Of a DNA stretch of 64,000 bases, positions 17,962 to 26,570 are shown piece after piece. This stretch comes from Ferrimicrobium sp. (GTDB lineage Bacteria; Actinomycetota; Acidimicrobiia; Acidimicrobiales; Acidimicrobiaceae): assembly GCF_027319265.1 (NCBI RefSeq), contig NZ_DAHVNP010000030.1, forward strand, positions 1-64,000, given 5' to 3'. Each line of letters begins with the position of its first letter. Positions within the stretch are counted from its first letter, which is position 1. The translations under genes were made by a program, and so were the position numbers. The notes beneath the pieces were generated by a model that saw only the letters and a list, made by a program, of their open reading frames with translations, was not told the DNA's origin and searched no databases.

Positions 17962-18587
17962 AAGAGGTCCCAGAGTTCTGAATCAGGGAAGATCTCTCGA
18001 GCAAGAATGAGATCTTCTGGTGTATCGATATCGAAGGCGGAAGGGCAGGGCGTGACTTCAACAGCGAGTTCCCGAACTTTTGCACCTTGGATGTGATGGA
18101 AAAAGGAGTCTTGGCCATAGGCGAAGATGGGGTCTTGGACCGAGGTTGGGACGCGAAGAAGATTGGTCCCCGATAGGTGAGAGTCTGGGGTGACCAGAGA
18201 GATCCTCGCAGTTGGCCTCTGTCGGTACGCCTCCAGGCTTGCGAGAAACGGTAGATCATTGGGCAAGATAGTCACACAACGATAGGCCTTGAGCGCGGAG
18301 GAGGTGACGATTGCACGAATGGCAGCGTTGAGATCAACCCCCTGTTGGAGGATAGGGGTGATGGCGAGGCGAAGGCCTTCGTTCGCGGCCTGTTCGTTCT
18401 CGGCCAACAGGTAGAGGGTATCTAGCTCAGTGAGGTCGGTGATGCGTTGCAGACAGAAACGGGTGAGCACCATTCGTTGCTCTGGCGAAAGGACAGCGCT
18501 CAGCCGCGATTTCGATGTCGCAGGGTCGCCTTGAAGAACCACGAAGGCGACATCATTGGGTTCTGACACGGGCATCATCCTAGCCAT
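17958..18587 (-). CDS. cofC: CofC/FbiD-type guanylyltransferase of coenzyme F420 synthesis
   Basis: The 209-residue nucleotidyltransferase carries the CofC set of motifs in order: KSRLSAVLSPEQR, GVDLNAAIRAI, ILPNDLPFL, VTPDSHLSGTNLL, YGQDSFFHH and FDIDTPEDLILA. In actinobacteria this enzyme (FbiD) transfers GMP to phosphoenolpyruvate to make the dehydro-F420 precursor; in archaea it uses 2-phospholactate. No FbiA, FbiB or FbiC is in view. It is upstream of and overlaps a PIG-L deacetylase gene. The N-terminal start is uncertain by a few residues (Met at 1, 4 and 5). Confidence 0.87.
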   Translation of the reverse strand: MARMMPVSEPNDVAFVVLQGDPATSKSRLSAVLSPEQRMVLTRFCLQRITDLTELDTLYLLAENEQAANEGLRLAITPILQQGVDLNAAIRAIVTSSALKAYRCVTILPNDLPFLASLEAYRQRPTARISLVTPDSHLSGTNLLRVPTSVQDPIFAYGQDSFFHHIQGAKVRELAVEVTPCPSAFDIDTPEDLILAREIFPDSELWDLL

Positions 18588-18700
18588 GTGTCGCCACTCA
18601 TTACGACACCTCTGGGGAGCGCGGACCTACGAGCCGACCAGATCGCCTGGTATCGTCGGAGTCGCAGGGGGTTCGACCCTTAGGGCGGGCTAGCCTATCC

Positions 18701-19342
18701 ATGATGTCGGTGGGTATTGATGAGGTGGGACGGGGCGCCTGGGCTGGTCCACTGGCGGTCGGTGTCGCTGCCGGCGATGAGAGGATCGCAGGGCATATTC
18801 TTAGGCGCCGTCAGACGGAATCGTATTATGACTCGAAGGCACTGTCGCCACAACGGCGGCGCGCGCTACTTCAGCAGCTCCAACATGCAGGGCTGGATTT
18901 TGGTGTTGGGTACGCGACGGCATTGGAGATCGATACCCTCGGGTTGACAGCGGCGCTTGTCATGGCGGCCGAGCGAGGGTTGGTCGAGCTGGGAAGAAAG
19001 ACGACGGCGGCCATTGATGATCACTGTTTGTTGCTCGATGGAAAGCACAACTATCTTCAACGTTCCAACGTGCAGATGATCGTGGGTGGCGATCGTGCGC
19101 ATCCACTGATCGCGGCAGCCTCGATTGCAGCCAAGTTGGCCCGTGATGCGGTGATGGCGAGCCTTGACCAGGAGTTGCCTTATTGGGATTTTCTCGCGTC
19201 GAAGGGGTATGGCTCCAAACGGCACCGATTTGGTCTCCTTTGGCAAGGACCTTCAGTTGAGCACCGCCGTTCATTTCGGCCGGTGCAGGCGCTGAGTGCG
19301 CCCCTGCCCACTCGGTTTTTCTCTCCCCAAGAGGCAAAGTAG
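18701..19342 (+). CDS. rnhB: Ribonuclease HII
   Basis: The 213-residue protein begins with the RNase HII signature VGIDEVGRGAWAGPLAVG, whose Asp and Glu bind the catalytic metals. It continues with YDSKALSPQRR, DDHCLLLDGKHNYL (third acidic site) and GGDRAHPLIAAASIAAKLARD (fourth). The enzyme nicks RNA-DNA hybrids and removes misincorporated ribonucleotides from DNA. Length and motif spacing are normal. It diverges from cofC with a gap of about 110 bp. Confidence 0.93.
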   Translation: MMSVGIDEVGRGAWAGPLAVGVAAGDERIAGHILRRRQTESYYDSKALSPQRRRALLQQLQHAGLDFGVGYATALEIDTLGLTAALVMAAERGLVELGRKTTAAIDDHCLLLDGKHNYLQRSNVQMIVGGDRAHPLIAAASIAAKLARDAVMASLDQELPYWDFLASKGYGSKRHRFGLLWQGPSVEHRRSFRPVQALSAPLPTRFFSPQEAK

Positions 19343-19387
19343 ACTAAAAGATGTGGAGACTAGCAACAAGGGGGCCCGGCGTGTCGA

Positions 19388-20131
19388 TTGGGTGTGTGGT
19401 TGGTGATCGAGCCACAGTCGCATGCAGCCTCTGGTCTGCCGCTCTGGGCCCAGCTCGCTGAGGCCCTGCGCGAGGGGATCGAAGCTGGACGATACTATCG
19501 CCATTTCCCCTCCGAACCTGAACTGGTGGAACGTTACAAGGTGTCACGGTCAACGGTGCGTGAAGCGATACGCTATCTGCGCTCCGAGGGATACCTTGAA
19601 TCGAGACAGGGTAAAGGCACCTTCGTGGTTGCGCGAGAGAGTTTTGAGTCGCTACACAATCACCGATTTTCCTTAGCTGGTAAGATCGCAGAGTCTGGGC
19701 TTGAGGAGGTCGCAGAACTCCTCTGGAAGGGACTAATCTCCGAACCGGCACTGGCGCATCGACTCGGGCTAGAGTCCGGAGAGTTTTTCTTGATCGAGCG
19801 ATTGCGTGGATCCCAACATGAGCGCTTGGCCCTTGAGCGGGCCTACTTGCCGCGAGCGAACGCCGATAGTTTCGAGGATGTTGACCTGACTCAGGTGGGG
19901 TCACTCTACGCCGTGCTCCAGTCAGGAACTGGTATCACGGTCACGGCTGGCGTCGACGAGGTTTCCGCTGCGATGCCCTCAGCGAGCGAGGCTGGATTAC
20001 TTGGTATTGCCGAGACGGAACCGGTGTTGGTGGTCGAACGGACTGCCTACTCGCACCAGGAGCTGGTAGAGTTCCGACGAACTATCCTTGTCCCAGCCCG
20101 GGTCCGCTTCCGTAGTGAGTGGGGCCGATAG
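19388..20131 (+). CDS. GntR-family regulator with UTRA-like ligand domain (HutC subfamily)
   Basis: The 247-residue protein has an N-terminal GntR winged helix at about residues 18-80: GLPLWAQLAEALREGIEAG, then FPSEPELVERYKVSRSTVREAI, then GYLESRQGKGTFV. The C-terminal part, from about residue 90 to the end, has the strand-rich UTRA pattern ending in VLVVERTAYS and RTILVPARVRFRSEW. HutC-type regulators respond to sugars, amino acids or fatty acids. The TTG start is the first possible codon in frame and several GTG codons follow within 15 bases, so the exact start is unsure. It is followed at 36-66 nt by the pirin gene. Confidence 0.87.
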   Translation: MGVWLVIEPQSHAASGLPLWAQLAEALREGIEAGRYYRHFPSEPELVERYKVSRSTVREAIRYLRSEGYLESRQGKGTFVVARESFESLHNHRFSLAGKIAESGLEEVAELLWKGLISEPALAHRLGLESGEFFLIERLRGSQHERLALERAYLPRANADSFEDVDLTQVGSLYAVLQSGTGITVTAGVDEVSAAMPSASEAGLLGIAETEPVLVVERTAYSHQELVEFRRTILVPARVRFRSEWGR

Positions 20132-20196
20132 TGCCCACCGCGAAAAGCTGGCGACTAGCATAATAGTTGCAACTGCAACGGAAGATGAGGTGTACC

Positions 20197-21135
20197 GTGG
20201 TATCCAGTGGGCTCGAACAGGCGACCATCGTAACGAGTACCATAGGAGCGAGCGCTCGTGAGCGACTCCCGCGAAGGCTGATTAAGGCACCAAGCGGTCT
20301 GGAGGGTGAGGGCTTTCCGGTGAAGCGGGCCTTCGCTGGGGTGCCGATGTCAGAGCTTGATCCCTTTGTCCACATGGATGAGATGGGTGAGGTGGAGTAT
20401 GGACCAGGCGAGCCAAAAGGCACACCATGGCATCCTCACCGTGGGTTTGAGACGGTCACGTACCTCATGGAGGGTCAGTTCGTCCATCAGGACTCAATCG
20501 GGGGTGGTGGCAGCCTTGGTCAAGGTGACACGCAGTGGATGACGGCAGGTGCTGGCATTCTCCATATTGAGCGCCCCCCGGAGGAGCTGGTGGTACAAGG
20601 AGGCCTCTTTCACGGACTGCAACTGTGGGTCAATCTACCCTCTCGACAGAAGTGGGTGGAGCCTCGCTATCAGGACATCGGGCATCGGAACGTGGCGGTG
20701 GGAACGAGTCCGTACCGTGATGTTCGCCTGCGAGTGATCGCGGGTGGACTCGGCACTGATCTGCGGGGTCCCGGCGTTACCTACACCCCGATCAACATGG
20801 TGCATGCGACGCTGCATCCGGGTGCACGCCTTTCGCTTGATTGGCCCGCAGCCTTCAATCTTCTTGTCTATGTGATGGAGGGTACCGTCCAGTTTGGATC
20901 GACGCGCGTGGATGCACAGGCGTCGCAACTAGCGGTCTTTGGTGAGGGTGACTTCTTTGAACTGGTCAACCCTGGTGTCGGTGATGCGGAGGTGGTTCTC
21001 CTGGGTGGCCAACCTATCGGCGAGCCGGTCGCTCATTATGGACCATTTGTTATGAATACCCGTGCCGAGCTTGAACAGGCGATCGCCGACTTCCAGGCAG
21101 GGAGAATGGGTCAGATCCCTGTAACGCACCTGTGA
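20197..21135 (+). CDS. Pirin family protein
   Basis: This bicupin protein of about 312 residues has the metal-binding pirin motifs HPHRGFETVTYLMEG in the first cupin and AGILHIERPPEE further on, which keep the His/His/His/Glu ligands. Bacterial pirins have been described as quercetin dioxygenases or as redox-sensitive protein partners; the role here is unknown. The frame is open from a TTG at 20167. The GTG at 20197 has GAGGTG at sensible spacing and is preferred; ATG at 20185 is an alternative. It follows the GntR regulator on the same strand. Confidence 0.85.
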   Translation: MVSSGLEQATIVTSTIGASARERLPRRLIKAPSGLEGEGFPVKRAFAGVPMSELDPFVHMDEMGEVEYGPGEPKGTPWHPHRGFETVTYLMEGQFVHQDSIGGGGSLGQGDTQWMTAGAGILHIERPPEELVVQGGLFHGLQLWVNLPSRQKWVEPRYQDIGHRNVAVGTSPYRDVRLRVIAGGLGTDLRGPGVTYTPINMVHATLHPGARLSLDWPAAFNLLVYVMEGTVQFGSTRVDAQASQLAVFGEGDFFELVNPGVGDAEVVLLGGQPIGEPVAHYGPFVMNTRAELEQAIADFQAGRMGQIPVTHL

Positions 21136-21168
21136 TTCCTCGATAGGTTTGGCATCGAACTAGGCTGA

Positions 21169-24100
21169 ATGGGGCGTAACCAAGCGAACGATAGCAGAGG
21201 TGGTTGGAGATTGAAGAAAGGGTGGATGGCTCAACTCGTTGGAGTGGTGCTCACACAGCGGAAGGAGCTATTCATTGCTCTGACCACTGCCATCCTTGGA
21301 ACAGTAGCGACGCTCTTTGTGCCCATCTTCGAGGAGGCTTTTGTCGATTCGCTGCACGGCCATCACGAACAGGTTGGTTGGCTGGTGGGGCTGATCGTGC
21401 TGGCGGTGGCCGCCTTTGGTCTTGCCTTCTTGCGTCGTTTCTTTGGTGGACGCTTGGCCCTTGGTGTCCAACATTACCTGAGAACTCGGATCTTCAATCA
21501 CCTACAGCGCATCGACTTCGCGGCTCACGATACGTTGCAGACCGGTCAGTTGGTCTCCGAGGCGAACGCCGATGTCTCCTTGATCCAAGGGTTGCTTGCG
21601 TTTCTGCCTCGGCTGTTTGGTAATGCGCTGCTCGCGCTGCTCTCCATCGTCGTGATGGCTGTGGTGTACTGGCCGCTTGCACTCTTGGTGGCGTTGTCCC
21701 TTGTGCTGATCGGGACAGCCTCGATACGGTTGCGGAAGCAGATTTTTCCGGTGAGTCTGATCGCGCAGCAGGAGAAGGGGGCGGTCAACGAGGTTGTCGA
21801 GGAGACGGTACGAGGGATCGCCGTCGTCAAGGGATCTGCTCTTGAGGATGTGCTGCTGGATCGCCTCCATACAAGGGCGCGACGCCTCTATCGGGCAAGG
21901 GTGGCTACGATCTGGCGTCAGGCGAAGCTGCAGGCTTTTCTCCAACTCGTCCCGTTACTCACTGAGGCGCTGGTGATCGGCATTGGAGGGTATGCGGCCA
22001 TCAACGGCCATCTCGCGGTCGGCGCTTTTCTCCTCTTTACCACCTACATCGTTGAGTTGATTTTGCCAGTGCGTCAACTCTCGGTCTTGGTTGCCCTCTC
22101 CGAACAGGCGAGAGCCGGCGTGGAGCGCATTTTCGGACTGCTCGAGATCAACCCTGCGATCGTGCAGCCAGCGGATCCCTATCTTCCAGTGGCGGTCCAC
22201 GGCGCCATCGAGTTCAGCGATGTCCACTTCGCCTATAAGCCAGGGGCGCCGGTGCTCGATGGCTTGAACCTGACCATTACACCCGGCGAAACCGTCGCTG
22301 TTGTCGGTTCATCTGGCTCTGGAAAGTCGTCGCTCGCCCTTCTCATTCCCCGTTTCTATGAGCCCCAAACGGGGGTAATCGCCATCGATGGTGTGCCAGT
22401 GAACCAGTGGGATCTTGGATCCCTGCGCCAATCGATCGGCATCGTCTTTGAGGAGAGTTTTCTGTTCTCTGATACCGTGCGAGCCAACATCGCCCTGGGT
22501 CGATCAGATATCTGCGAAGATGAGTTGATGCAGGCAGCACGGGCAGCACGGGTCCATGAGTTTGTGATGGATCTTCCGCAAGGTTACGAGACCGTGGTTG
22601 GAGAGCGGGGGGTCCGTCTATCTGGTGGGCAACGACAACGTATTGCACTTGCTCGTGCCCTCCTTGGATCGCCACCCATACTCATCCTCGACGATGCGAC
22701 CTCTTCGGTTGATCCGGCAACCGAGGCGGAAATTCTTGACGCGGTTGCTTCAGCGGGTGCTGGGCGGACGATGATTCTTATTGCCCATCGGCGATCGACC
22801 TTACATCTGGCTGACCGTATCGTGCTGATGGATCACGGTCGCATCATCGCGATCGGTACCCACGAGGAACTGTTGGCAACGGAGCCGGCCTACGTCGAAC
22901 TCATGAGCGGTGAGTCCGAAGCGCTCGTCGAGACCCCAAGGATCGCTCTTGTGGAGAGTGATGCTGAACCTGTCGTCAAACAAGAGGTTCCGGTGGTGGT
23001 TCCACGGCTGATCGACCGTTGGGTTGATCTTGGTTGGGTTGATGAGCGTTTCCGATTTGGGAGTCTTTTTACGCTCATCCGGGTTGGCGTGATCGTTGGT
23101 GCGATATTGGTTGCACTCGATGCGCTGTTGAGCCTTGCCTCCCCACTCGTGCTGCGTTCGGGTATCGATGTCGGCGTGTTGCGTCACGCGCGGCCACTGG
23201 TCCTGGATGCGGCCCTCGCCCTCGGTATCATCTCCGTGGTCGATCTGATCGTCGTGATCCTCGAACAGGTGATTGCAGGACTTGCGGCAGAGAAGTTCTT
23301 GCTACTGTTGCGCTCGCGGATCTTCCAAAAAATCCTTCGCCTCGACATGGACTACTATGAGTCAGAGATGTCGGGTCGTATTATGACACGCATGATCAGC
23401 GATGTCGATGCCTTCTCTAATCTTGTCCAAAATGGCTTGATCACTGCACTCGTCTCGGTGATCTCCTTCGGCCTTGTGCTGGTGGTGGTGTTGATCATCG
23501 CACCAAGTATCGCGCTCGTCTTGATCGCTAGCCTGCCGCTGACCATTGCGGCGAGCATCATCTTCCAACGGTACGCCAATCGGGCCTATACCACGGCACG
23601 AGAACGCATCGCGGCGGTCAACGCCAACTTCCAGGAACAGGTCTCTGGGGTGCGAGCCTCTCGGGCAAAGAACCGTGGCCGCGAAGCGATCAATCGCTTT
23701 GATTCTTTGAGCAGTGGGTATCGCGATGCGCGTATGGATGCGCAGAAGGCGATCTCTATCTACTTCCCGTTTTTGTTGATGCTGGCGGATGTCACCACTG
23801 CACTGACACTGCTCTATGGTGGGAGTCAGGTGTTGAGCCACACGCTGGCGGTTGGGACGCTGTTGGCGGCTACCCTCTATGTCAGTCAGTTTTTCTCTCC
23901 GATCCAACAACTTTCGCAGACCTTTGACCAGTTCCAGCAGGCGCGGGTGGCTGCCCGTCAAATTCGGCGCTTAATGGCGCGCGATATCTCTATCCATCCC
24001 AGTGACCATCCTGTTCAGCTCGAACAAGTCCAGGGTGCAATCACGTTCCGGGATGTCACCTTCCAATATCCCCAAGCAGAACACCCGTCCCTCGATGCGG

Positions 24101-24756
24101 TCTCCTTTGATGTCGCTCCGGGGGCACGCGTCGCATTCGTTGGCGAGACCGGAGCGGGAAAATCGACGATCGCCAAGCTGTTGGTGCGATTCTACGACGC
24201 GACGGGAGGGATGGTGATGGTCGACGGAGTCCCGTTGGTCGATCTCGATCTGCATCAGTATCGCCGCCAAGTCGCCTATCTCCCACAGGAGCCTTTTCTC
24301 TTCACTGGCAGCATCTCCGAAAACGTCTCCTTTGTCCGTCCGGATGCCTCGGCTGCCGAGATCGAACGTGCCTGTCGGATGGTTGGGTTGGGCGGCTTTC
24401 TTGACCGAAACGATGAGGGGATTAACTATGACATCGGGGATCGGGGCGTTCGACTCTCAGCTGGGCAAAAGCAGTCAGTCGTCTTGGCCCGGCTCATCAT
24501 TCAGGACCCACGAATCGTCATCCTCGACGAGGTCTCTTCCTCGCTCGATCTCGTTGCAGAGGCGCAGATGCAGACGGCACTGGACGAGGTTCTGGCTGGC
24601 CGGACGACCTTGGTGATTGCGCATCGGCTCTCCACCCTGTTGAAGGCGGATCAGATCTACGTGCTATCGCATGGCGCGATCACCGAGCAGGGAACACACG
24701 CTGACCTCATTGGCCAGGGTGGCCACTACGCATCGCTCTGGGAACTCTCGGCCTAA
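21169..24756 (+). CDS. Single-chain asymmetric ABC exporter (TMD-NBD-TMD-NBD)
   Basis: The 1195-residue chain contains two full ABC exporter halves. NBD1 has Walker A GSSGSGKSS (380-388), signature LSGGQ (484-488), and Walker B ILILDD with Asp509 where the catalytic Glu normally sits. NBD2 has Walker A GETGAGKST (992-1000), a variant signature LSAGQ (1096-1100), and Walker B IVILDE with Glu1121. Both H-loops (IAHR) are intact. The two departures from consensus fall in the same composite ATP site (NBD1 Walker B against NBD2 signature), as in heterodimeric exporters with one degenerate site. Those usually come from two genes; here they are fused. Family members export drugs, lipids or peptides; the cargo is unknown. 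The gene ends 8 nt from the convergent transglutaminase gene. Confidence 0.92.
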   Translation: MGRNQANDSRGGWRLKKGWMAQLVGVVLTQRKELFIALTTAILGTVATLFVPIFEEAFVDSLHGHHEQVGWLVGLIVLAVAAFGLAFLRRFFGGRLALGVQHYLRTRIFNHLQRIDFAAHDTLQTGQLVSEANADVSLIQGLLAFLPRLFGNALLALLSIVVMAVVYWPLALLVALSLVLIGTASIRLRKQIFPVSLIAQQEKGAVNEVVEETVRGIAVVKGSALEDVLLDRLHTRARRLYRARVATIWRQAKLQAFLQLVPLLTEALVIGIGGYAAINGHLAVGAFLLFTTYIVELILPVRQLSVLVALSEQARAGVERIFGLLEINPAIVQPADPYLPVAVHGAIEFSDVHFAYKPGAPVLDGLNLTITPGETVAVVGSSGSGKSSLALLIPRFYEPQTGVIAIDGVPVNQWDLGSLRQSIGIVFEESFLFSDTVRANIALGRSDICEDELMQAARAARVHEFVMDLPQGYETVVGERGVRLSGGQRQRIALARALLGSPPILILDDATSSVDPATEAEILDAVASAGAGRTMILIAHRRSTLHLADRIVLMDHGRIIAIGTHEELLATEPAYVELMSGESEALVETPRIALVESDAEPVVKQEVPVVVPRLIDRWVDLGWVDERFRFGSLFTLIRVGVIVGAILVALDALLSLASPLVLRSGIDVGVLRHARPLVLDAALALGIISVVDLIVVILEQVIAGLAAEKFLLLLRSRIFQKILRLDMDYYESEMSGRIMTRMISDVDAFSNLVQNGLITALVSVISFGLVLVVVLIIAPSIALVLIASLPLTIAASIIFQRYANRAYTTARERIAAVNANFQEQVSGVRASRAKNRGREAINRFDSLSSGYRDARMDAQKAISIYFPFLLMLADVTTALTLLYGGSQVLSHTLAVGTLLAATLYVSQFFSPIQQLSQTFDQFQQARVAARQIRRLMARDISIHPSDHPVQLEQVQGAITFRDVTFQYPQAEHPSLDAVSFDVAPGARVAFVGETGAGKSTIAKLLVRFYDATGGMVMVDGVPLVDLDLHQYRRQVAYLPQEPFLFTGSISENVSFVRPDASAAEIERACRMVGLGGFLDRNDEGINYDIGDRGVRLSAGQKQSVVLARLIIQDPRIVILDEVSSSLDLVAEAQMQTALDEVLAGRTTLVIAHRLSTLLKADQIYVLSHGAITEQGTHADLIGQGGHYASLWELSA

Positions 24757-24764
24757 ACGATGGA

Positions 24765-25616
24765 TCAGGACTCTCTGATCACCCGCACATGGACCTCCAT
24801 CATGGAGGTGCCGCCACCACGGTAGATACCGATCAAGGGGGGGACGTCAGTGTAGTCACGACCACGACCGATCACGACGTACCGCTCGGGTTCGAAGACT
24901 TGATTGGTTGGATCGAGTGGCAGCCATGAACCGACCCATGCCTCAACCCATGCGTGGCTCTCAGCATCAATGACTTCGCCTATTGATTCCTCCTGGTCTG
25001 GGTAGTAGTAGCCAGAGACATAGCGAGCTGGTATGCCGAGACGTCTGAGAAAGGCGATGCATAGGTGGGCGAAGTCCTGACAGACGCCTTTGCGTATTGA
25101 CCAAGCCTCGCTTGCCGAAGTGGAGACCGCGGTAGATCCAGCCTCATAGGTGAGCCGTTCGTGGACCAGGTCTGAGGCCCACTGTGCTGCCTCAGATGGA
25201 TTCGGACGCGCGAGCAGGAGTTCGAGCGCGTTGACAACTTCATCGGAATCCTCGACCAGTGTGAGGGCGGTAGGATCCAGGAACTCCGCAAAGGTGTCAT
25301 CGAAGATGGGATCGCGATAGTGTTGCCAGGGTGGCGAGGGATCTCGTGGGAGTGCGGCTGTTCCTGTCTGCACACGGGAACGAGCGATGATCGAGAGCTC
25401 TCGGTGGGGTTGGTGGATCTCCAATATATGTGCGAGCGTCCCCCAGTAGTCTTGGTAACCCAGCACATGAGCCGACGGCGTCACGACCAGACTGCGTTCG
25501 AGAACAAACTGAGTTCGATCCGACTGGGGGAGCATTCTTGCTTCGTTCAGAGATCCATCTGACGCGAGAGAATAACGATAGTGTGACGAGTGTTCGATGG
25601 AGAGAATCCAACTCAT
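24765..25616 (-). CDS. Transglutaminase-like cysteine peptidase fold protein (ATP-grasp/alpha-E operon)
   Basis: The start chosen is the ATG at 25614-25616, which overlaps the alpha-E stop as ATGA and has GGAG upstream. The protein has 283 residues. An N-terminal beta domain (SIEHSSHYRYS to about residue 150) matches the bacterial transglutaminase N-terminal domain. The core carries the Cys-His-Asp triad in RKGVCQDFAHLCIAFLRRLG, ESHAWVEAW and PLDPTNQV. Such proteins cleave or form amide bonds. In this operon type it has been proposed to act on a peptide or tag made by the ATP-grasp partner (proposal from comparative genomics, not seen here). Confidence 0.88.
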   Translation of the reverse strand: MSWILSIEHSSHYRYSLASDGSLNEARMLPQSDRTQFVLERSLVVTPSAHVLGYQDYWGTLAHILEIHQPHRELSIIARSRVQTGTAALPRDPSPPWQHYRDPIFDDTFAEFLDPTALTLVEDSDEVVNALELLLARPNPSEAAQWASDLVHERLTYEAGSTAVSTSASEAWSIRKGVCQDFAHLCIAFLRRLGIPARYVSGYYYPDQEESIGEVIDAESHAWVEAWVGSWLPLDPTNQVFEPERYVVIGRGRDYTDVPPLIGIYRGGGTSMMEVHVRVIRES

Positions 25617-26569
25617 CGCCCACTCCGTGGCAGTGCGGTGGCTACTTCGCGTTGCCATGATTGTCCGCGGACGTCTCCGAAGTATTGCTGAGTGATGGCA
25701 TCTGAGGCGAGAGAGCAGGCAAGACTCAAGTCTTCAAGCAGTGTCTCGATTCGTGTGGTGAGGTCCTCCCTCGTCAAGAAGGATATCGTGGCTCTTGCCT
25801 GACCGAGGATTCGTTGGGCTGGAGCGGGCGGAGCGCTCCGATGGGTGTCGGGTGCGATGTGTTCCAGGCAACGCTCGGCCGTCAGTAGGCCGAACTGGAC
25901 GCTGCGCGGAAACAGACGATCGACGAGTAGAAATTCGAGCACATACTCGGGCTCTACTTGACCATGGTAGGTGCGAATATAGAACTCATACGCAGAACAG
26001 TACTTCAACGTCGTGACCCAATCTCGACTTTCTGGTGCGAAGACGAGGCGAAACTTGAGGAGGCGAAGCGTCATATCGACACGCTCGATAAAGGTCCCAA
26101 GTTGGAGGAATTGCCAACCATCATCGCGTGGGAAGCTCTCGTTGAGGAGGCCGACGGTGATGGCAACGCGCTCATGGGCAAGGCGGACGTAGCGGAAAAA
26201 TTCGGAGAGGGAAGTACTTCTGCGAGGCATTTTGACGAGGAGGCGATCAGCGATGTTGATGGCTTCGTAAACTTCGCTTGGCAACAGTTCCCTTAGCCCT
26301 CCAGCGTTTCTTCTGGCAGCGACAATTGAGGATGCGATCGAGTTTGGATGGTCGAGCGAGAAGCCCAGTGTGGCAAAGAGCGTCGCTGAGTCGGCTTCGT
26401 CGCCGTCAAGCTTGTCAAAACCGAGGGTAGAGAGGAAGGAACTCTGTGGGGCTGTTGATCCAGACTCGAGCTCATGATTGAGGTGTACCTCAAGGATGCG
26501 AGCGGTATCATCGGCGCGCTCCAGGTAACGACCTAGCCAGAAAAGTGATGCTGCGATACGAACCAACAT
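25613..26569 (-). CDS. Alpha-E domain protein
   Basis: The ATG at 26567-26569, with AGGAG upstream, gives 318 residues starting MLVRIAASLFWLGRYLERADD, the invariant opening of alpha-E proteins. The frame is open further upstream, but that extension reads the end of the ATP-grasp gene in another frame. The rest is all-helical with ARRNAGGLRELLPSEVYEAIN and FIERVDMTLRLLKFRL. The biochemical function of alpha-E domains is not established; they occur almost always beside the circularly permuted ATP-grasp. It begins one base after the ATP-grasp stop and overlaps the transglutaminase by 4 nt. Confidence 0.88.
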   Translation of the reverse strand: MLVRIAASLFWLGRYLERADDTARILEVHLNHELESGSTAPQSSFLSTLGFDKLDGDEADSATLFATLGFSLDHPNSIASSIVAARRNAGGLRELLPSEVYEAINIADRLLVKMPRRSTSLSEFFRYVRLAHERVAITVGLLNESFPRDDGWQFLQLGTFIERVDMTLRLLKFRLVFAPESRDWVTTLKYCSAYEFYIRTYHGQVEPEYVLEFLLVDRLFPRSVQFGLLTAERCLEHIAPDTHRSAPPAPAQRILGQARATISFLTREDLTTRIETLLEDLSLACSLASDAITQQYFGDVRGQSWQREVATALPRSGR

Positions 26570-26570
26570 C

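Noticed and set aside
18640-18690. A GGGGGTTCGACCC segment that looks like a tRNA T-arm.
   Set aside because: No acceptor, D or anticodon arm could be placed around it; probably a chance hairpin in the cofC-rnhB divergent promoter.
20165-20180. GTTGC-AACT-GCAAC hairpin between the GntR and pirin genes as a GntR operator.
   Set aside because: The arms are only 5 bp and overlap a possible start codon; too weak to call.
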